From Turicibacter sp. (lineage in GTDB: Bacteria > Bacillota > Bacilli > MOL361 > Turicibacteraceae), in assembly GCA_030531025.1 (NCBI GenBank), contig JAUMTV010000036.1:1-26898 (forward strand): a stretch of 26,898 bases of DNA. Reading direction: 5' to 3'. Made by a program: the position numbers and the translations under genes. The notes under the pieces were generated by a model that saw only the letters and a program-made list of their open reading frames with translations, was not told the DNA's origin and did no database searches. Positions 23,565 through 26,898 of this stretch are shown here, piece by piece (the stretch's first letter is position 1; each line of letters begins with the position of its first letter).

Positions 23565-24878
23565 ATGGATATATTTGAAAATAAAATGTGGAAAGAACTA
23601 AGTGATGAAGATAAGAGAGGACTTCTTAAAAATGCAATATGCAGAGATATTCTTGTTGGATCACCATTGAATGATGGTGAAGGAATAGTAGAATTCTCTG
23701 ATACACTAGCAGTATTAGGTAGTGTATGTAATGGAAAAATAAAAATTGAAGATGATAAAATTCTTTATAATCCTTGCGTTTCATCTTTAGATGAAATGTT
23801 AAAAGAATATGATAGCGAGATATCAGAAAATGAAGAACTGTACTATGAATATGAGAGAATTTTCAAGAGTAAACCTCATGTTGTCATATTAGGTGCAGGA
23901 GCGAGCTGTGCTGCAATACCTAATGGAGATAAAAATGGAAAAAAGATATCTGCGATGGATGGGTTTATTGAAAAACTTGGGTTACAAAGCATACTGTCAA
24001 AAGTTACAATAAATACAGCATCAGAAAATTTGGAAGATATTTATATGGAACTTGATGAGCGAAGTATTAATGAATCAAAGTGTATGGATGTAAAACTTGA
24101 ATTAGAAGCAAAAATACGAGAGTACATGGCTGATTATCAATTACCAGATGAGCCAACTGTATATGATTTTCTAATAATGAGTTTGACAAGAAAAGATATT
24201 ATTGCAACTTTCAATTGGGACCCTTTATTGATTCAAGCTTATGCTCGTGCATTAAGATATACTAAAAATCTGCCACAATTAGCTTTTCTGCACGGAAATG
24301 TAGCTGTAGGCTACTGTGAAGCTGATAATGTTATGGGATATGTAGGAAATTCATGTAGATGTGGAAATATACTTGAACCTACAAAATTACTATTTCCTAT
24401 TAAAAATAAGGATTATAGTTCTGATACTGCAATTAGAAAATCGTGGAAATCATTAGCTAATGCCTTAGAAGTAGCCTATATGGTTACAATTTTTGGATAT
24501 AGTGCTCCTAAAAGTGATGCTGAAGCAATTTCAATGCTTAAGAAAGCGTGGGGAGCTGTAGATGATAGAAACCTTGAACAAATTGAAATTGTTGATATTA
24601 GGGATGAAGCAACTGTAATTGAATCATGGAATGAATTCATACACACACATCATTACTCGTATTGTACAAGCTTTTTTGATACGACTCTTGCTAAGCTACC
24701 AAGAAGGAGTTGTGAAGCAACGTTTGATAGATTAATGAATTGCTGTTGGATAGATGGTGGAAAAGGATTTAAATCTGGGATGAGTTTTTCTGATATTAAT
24801 GAATTAACACATAGACTGATTGAGGAAGAATATGCAAAACAAGGAACTAATAAAATATTAAATAATCCGTATGTATAG
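23565..24878 (+). CDS. SIR2-like NAD-consuming defence protein, copy 2
   Basis: Identical 437-aa protein with GAGAS, FNWD and LHG motifs. If both copies are expressed, an NAD-depleting effector would be present at double dose, which could carry a cost and select against a stable duplication. Confidence 0.82.
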   Translation: MDIFENKMWKELSDEDKRGLLKNAICRDILVGSPLNDGEGIVEFSDTLAVLGSVCNGKIKIEDDKILYNPCVSSLDEMLKEYDSEISENEELYYEYERIFKSKPHVVILGAGASCAAIPNGDKNGKKISAMDGFIEKLGLQSILSKVTINTASENLEDIYMELDERSINESKCMDVKLELEAKIREYMADYQLPDEPTVYDFLIMSLTRKDIIATFNWDPLLIQAYARALRYTKNLPQLAFLHGNVAVGYCEADNVMGYVGNSCRCGNILEPTKLLFPIKNKDYSSDTAIRKSWKSLANALEVAYMVTIFGYSAPKSDAEAISMLKKAWGAVDDRNLEQIEIVDIRDEATVIESWNEFIHTHHYSYCTSFFDTTLAKLPRRSCEATFDRLMNCCWIDGGKGFKSGMSFSDINELTHRLIEEEYAKQGTNKILNNPYV

Positions 24879-24948
24879 TACGAAATAAGGATGAACAGGA
24901 AACTTCCTAATTAAGTTAAGAAAGTTAAATAAAATATTGATTTCATCT

Positions 24949-24997
24949 AAAATAATAGGGATATAACCAAGTGGTTATATCCCTATTATTTTATTTT
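24949..24997 (+). terminator. Very strong terminator after the SIR2 gene, copy 2
   Basis: Perfect 20-bp stem, loop AAGT, T-rich tail. Confidence 0.85.
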
Positions 24998-25021
24998 TGG
25001 ATAATATAATTATAAATATAT

Positions 25022-25062
25022 TTTACATTGCCTATTTTTTTTGGAAATAGTTATTTAAATAA
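25022..25062 (+). promoter_or_regulatory. Shared promoter/operator, site C, copy 2
   Basis: TTTACATT-N16-AATAGTTATTTA with the TTATTTAAATAA palindrome, before the second integrase unit. Confidence 0.65.
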
Positions 25063-25185
25063 ATTTTTAGATAACCAGCAAAAGTAACAATCTATGTATT
25101 ATGTATAAAAATATTAAGGACATACACATATAATACAAAGTTTTCATATTTTGCACTAAAACAAAATAGGAGAATGAGAATAAAT

Positions 25186-25347
25186 ATGAAAAAAGTAAAA
25201 GTTGAAGATATGAAAGTAAATATAATTTACAGCGAAGATAAGATAGATACTGATAGTTTTTATGATATAGTAGTTAGTATAATTAAGAGATTAGAGAAAG
25301 ATGAAATAGAAGGTGGAAGTAATGAAAAAAAATGTAGTCTTACTTAG
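25186..25347 (+). CDS. 53-aa small protein, candidate recombination directionality factor, copy 2
   Basis: Identical MKKVKVEDMKV... frame overlapping the second integrase start by 26 nt. Confidence 0.6.
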   Translation: MKKVKVEDMKVNIIYSEDKIDTDSFYDIVVSIIKRLEKDEIEGGSNEKKCSLT

Positions 25348-26767
25348 AGTATCGACAGATATGCAAGATTTTGAAAGTCAAAAAAATGGTATAGAAAGAT
25401 ATGTAGAGGAAAATAAAATAATAGTTCATAAAACTATAGAAGAAGAAGGTGTAAGTGGATTTAAAACAAAACTAGAAGATAGAAAAGGATTACAAGAACT
25501 TATACAGATGGCTTTAGATGGTGAATTAGATACAGTAATTTGTTTTAATCAAGACCGTTTAGGTCGTAGATTAGAGATATTATCATTTATGTCTATTATG
25601 AAAGAACAAGGTGTAAAAGTTATATCAGTTACAGAAGGACTATTAAATGAAGATAATGATACTTCTGACTTAATCCAAGCAATAAAGTTTTGGACAGCAA
25701 ACTATGAAAGTAAGAAAACAAGTCTTAGAGTAAAAGCAGGTAAAAGAGCAACTATAGAGAAAAATGGTTATAGTGGGGGGGTACCGAATTTTGGATATAA
25801 AGTAGATGGCAAAAGACTTGTAATAGATGAAGAAGAAAGAAAAGTAGTCGTTTTAATATTTGAAACATATATAGAAAGTGGGACACAAAAAGTTATGGAA
25901 GTACTAAAAGAAAATAATATATTAAAAAGAGGAGAACCTTTTACAAAAAGTAAGATATTTAGCATACTTCATAATAATATATATAGAGGAATGAAAGAAT
26001 ATCAAGATGAATTATTAGACTTTCCTGAGTTAAGAATTATTTCTGATGAAGTATTTTTTAAAGCGCAAGAAAGAGCTAAAAGTAGAAATACAAGAGGTAC
26101 AACAAGATATACAAATAGGACAGATATATTATTTGAAGGTTTATTATTTCATAGATGTGAAGATGGTATAGAGAGAAAGCTAAACATCGATTATGTAAAA
26201 GTAAAAGATGGAAAAAGAACGCACACTTATCGATGTAGACATTGTAGAGATATAAAAGCACAAATAACGAAAAATTTTATAAGTACTAAAATAGAACCTA
26301 TTATAATTGATAGTATTAAATCTGTTATGAGAAATTTATCAATAGAGAAATTAGAAGAGAGATACAATAAAGAAAAAGAAGAGTATCTAGTAGATATAAA
26401 AGAAAATATAAGTATACTTAATAAAAATCTAGAGAAGAAAAATAAAGCATTAAAAAATGCTACAAATGAAATTGAAAAGATATTTATGGGAGAAAGTAGT
26501 ACGGATATAGATATAATAAATAACCTAATAAATAAAATAAAGTATGAAATTGAAGAGATAAAAACAAGTTTAGAAGTTCAAAGTGAGGAAATTAAATCCA
26601 TAGAAAATAAAACTTCAGATATATTCTATTTATTAGAAAAGTATAAGGATTTTGAAGTGATTTTTGATAAAGCAAGTAGAGGAGAGCAAAAGCTAATGTT
26701 ACAGGAGTTAGTTAAAAGAGTTGTAATAAGCTATGATACTATAAATATAGAGTTAAATTTATATTGA
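25322..26767 (+). CDS. Large serine recombinase (integrase), copy 2
   Basis: Identical 481-aa integrase with nucleophile S11, the DRLGRR arginines, a His/Cys zinc-ribbon variant and a coiled coil. This copy faces the host flank: its 3' end lies 78 nt from attR. In the integrated state it is not followed by the left-end terminator hairpin of the element. Confidence 0.95.
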   Translation: MKKNVVLLRVSTDMQDFESQKNGIERYVEENKIIVHKTIEEEGVSGFKTKLEDRKGLQELIQMALDGELDTVICFNQDRLGRRLEILSFMSIMKEQGVKVISVTEGLLNEDNDTSDLIQAIKFWTANYESKKTSLRVKAGKRATIEKNGYSGGVPNFGYKVDGKRLVIDEEERKVVVLIFETYIESGTQKVMEVLKENNILKRGEPFTKSKIFSILHNNIYRGMKEYQDELLDFPELRIISDEVFFKAQERAKSRNTRGTTRYTNRTDILFEGLLFHRCEDGIERKLNIDYVKVKDGKRTHTYRCRHCRDIKAQITKNFISTKIEPIIIDSIKSVMRNLSIEKLEERYNKEKEEYLVDIKENISILNKNLEKKNKALKNATNEIEKIFMGESSTDIDIINNLINKIKYEIEEIKTSLEVQSEEIKSIENKTSDIFYLLEKYKDFEVIFDKASRGEQKLMLQELVKRVVISYDTINIELNLY

Positions 26768-26775
26768 TATGTATA

Positions 26776-26804
26776 TTGACTGTGTATATATTTTTTGATA
26801 ACAT
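26776..26804 (+). promoter_or_regulatory. Outward promoter at element right end, copy 2
   Basis: TTGACT-N17-TAACAT. In this copy it points into host DNA, antisense to the interrupted host gene. Confidence 0.4.
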
Positions 26805-26840
26805 ATACTTATCTCAAATAGATGGGTATATGTTTCCTTC
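26800..26840 (+). terminator. Hairpin after integrase gene, copy 2
   Basis: AACATATAC/GTATATGTT stem next to attR with a pyrimidine-rich tail. Confidence 0.5.
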
Positions 26841-26862
26841 TCTTCAGATGGTTGGATACCAT
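26828..26862. other. attR (element-host right junction)
   Basis: The element's right end CCTTCTCT and TC (26844-26845) are followed by host AGATGGTTGG. Together with attL this reconstructs an empty site GCA-TC-AGATGG, which carries a weaker ACCAT/ATGGT dyad around the core. Confidence 0.75.
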
Positions 26863-26898
26863 GCCCAAATTGAGCATAGTTTGGTCCTAAGCCACAAG
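26846..26898 (-). pseudogene. Host gene, upstream fragment cut by the element
   Basis: The minus strand from 26896 encodes residues including CGLGPNYAQF and GHGIQPS, then runs into the element. In the inserted state translation would continue for 27 element-encoded residues (starting EEKETYTHLF) before a TAA, giving a truncated protein with a foreign tail. In the reconstituted empty site it continues into the frame seen at 1-55. The product is unknown. Confidence 0.6.

Larger units (their letters stand above)
54..26845. repeat. Perfect head-to-tail tandem duplication, 13,395-bp unit
   Basis: Every gene and every intergenic stretch I compared recurs with a constant offset of 13,395 bp, and all predicted proteins are identical between copies. 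The unit starts just after TC at 54-55, repeats after TC at 13449-13450 and ends with TC at 26844-26845. No base difference was noticed. A natural dimeric insertion or a misassembly of a circularising element would both produce this pattern. Confidence 0.97.
13451..26845 (+). mobile_element. Putative capsid-encoding phage satellite, copy 2
   Basis: This second unit has the same gene order and sequence as the first. Its left end abuts copy 1 rather than host DNA, so its left junction is an attP-type sequence, and its right end abuts the host flank (attR). Confidence 0.8.

Noticed and set aside
1..26898. CRISPR arrays, tRNA or rRNA genes
   Set aside because: No short regularly spaced repeats and no cloverleaf or rRNA-like segments were seen; the only large repeat is the 13,395-bp unit.

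Overview
The window holds two identical, head-to-tail copies of one 13,395-bp mobile element (about 56-13450 and 13451-26845). They sit between 55 bp and 53 bp of host DNA. The DNA is very AT-rich, Ile codons are mostly ATA, Shine-Dalgarno sequences are strong, and hairpins followed by T-runs are frequent. Together these suggest a low-GC Clostridia host (Clostridium or Peptostreptococcaceae-like); the species cannot be named. Joining the two host flanks restores one open minus-strand frame, so the element has interrupted a gene of unknown function. All three junctions share only the dinucleotide TC. The copy-copy junction has an imperfect dyad centred on that TC, as expected for attP of a large serine recombinase.

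Layout of one copy, left to right: a terminator hairpin; a ~470-nt non-coding block, richer in G than its surroundings and full of complementary segments, probably a large structured RNA; an unknown 165-aa gene; a convergent restriction-modification pair (D12-class adenine methylase and BglII-like endonuclease); a 350-aa phage/plasmid-type protein; a ~1.1-kb gene-poor stretch with a very long hairpin, a nonsense-riddled pseudogene, a possible small RNA and a 29-bp inverted repeat; a 286-aa protein that may be a regulator; a leader with three stem-loops ending in an attenuator-like terminator; an HK97-type major capsid gene; a terminator; an HK97-type portal gene; a terminator; two small unknown genes; a SIR2-like NADase-type defence gene; a strong terminator; a 53-aa small ORF overlapping the integrase start; and the large serine integrase.

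The element looks like a capsid-encoding phage satellite carrying defence cargo (R-M plus SIR2). It encodes capsid and portal but I see no terminase, head protease, scaffold gene, connector or tail gene, so a helper phage would have to supply them. Three promoter regions (before the 350-aa gene, the 286-aa gene and the small ORF/integrase unit) share TTTACATT-N16-AATAGTTA(C/T)TTA with exact spacing followed by an inverted half-site, which suggests one regulon linking early functions and excision. The capsid gene lies directly behind an attenuator-like hairpin and is separated from portal by a terminator, suggesting switched expression with capsid in excess over portal.

The perfect tandem repeat is either a real dimeric integration or an assembly product of a mixed circular and integrated population. 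In both cases the copy-copy junction shows what the excised circle's attP would look like. Function calls rest on visible motifs and family knowledge; no database search was run.
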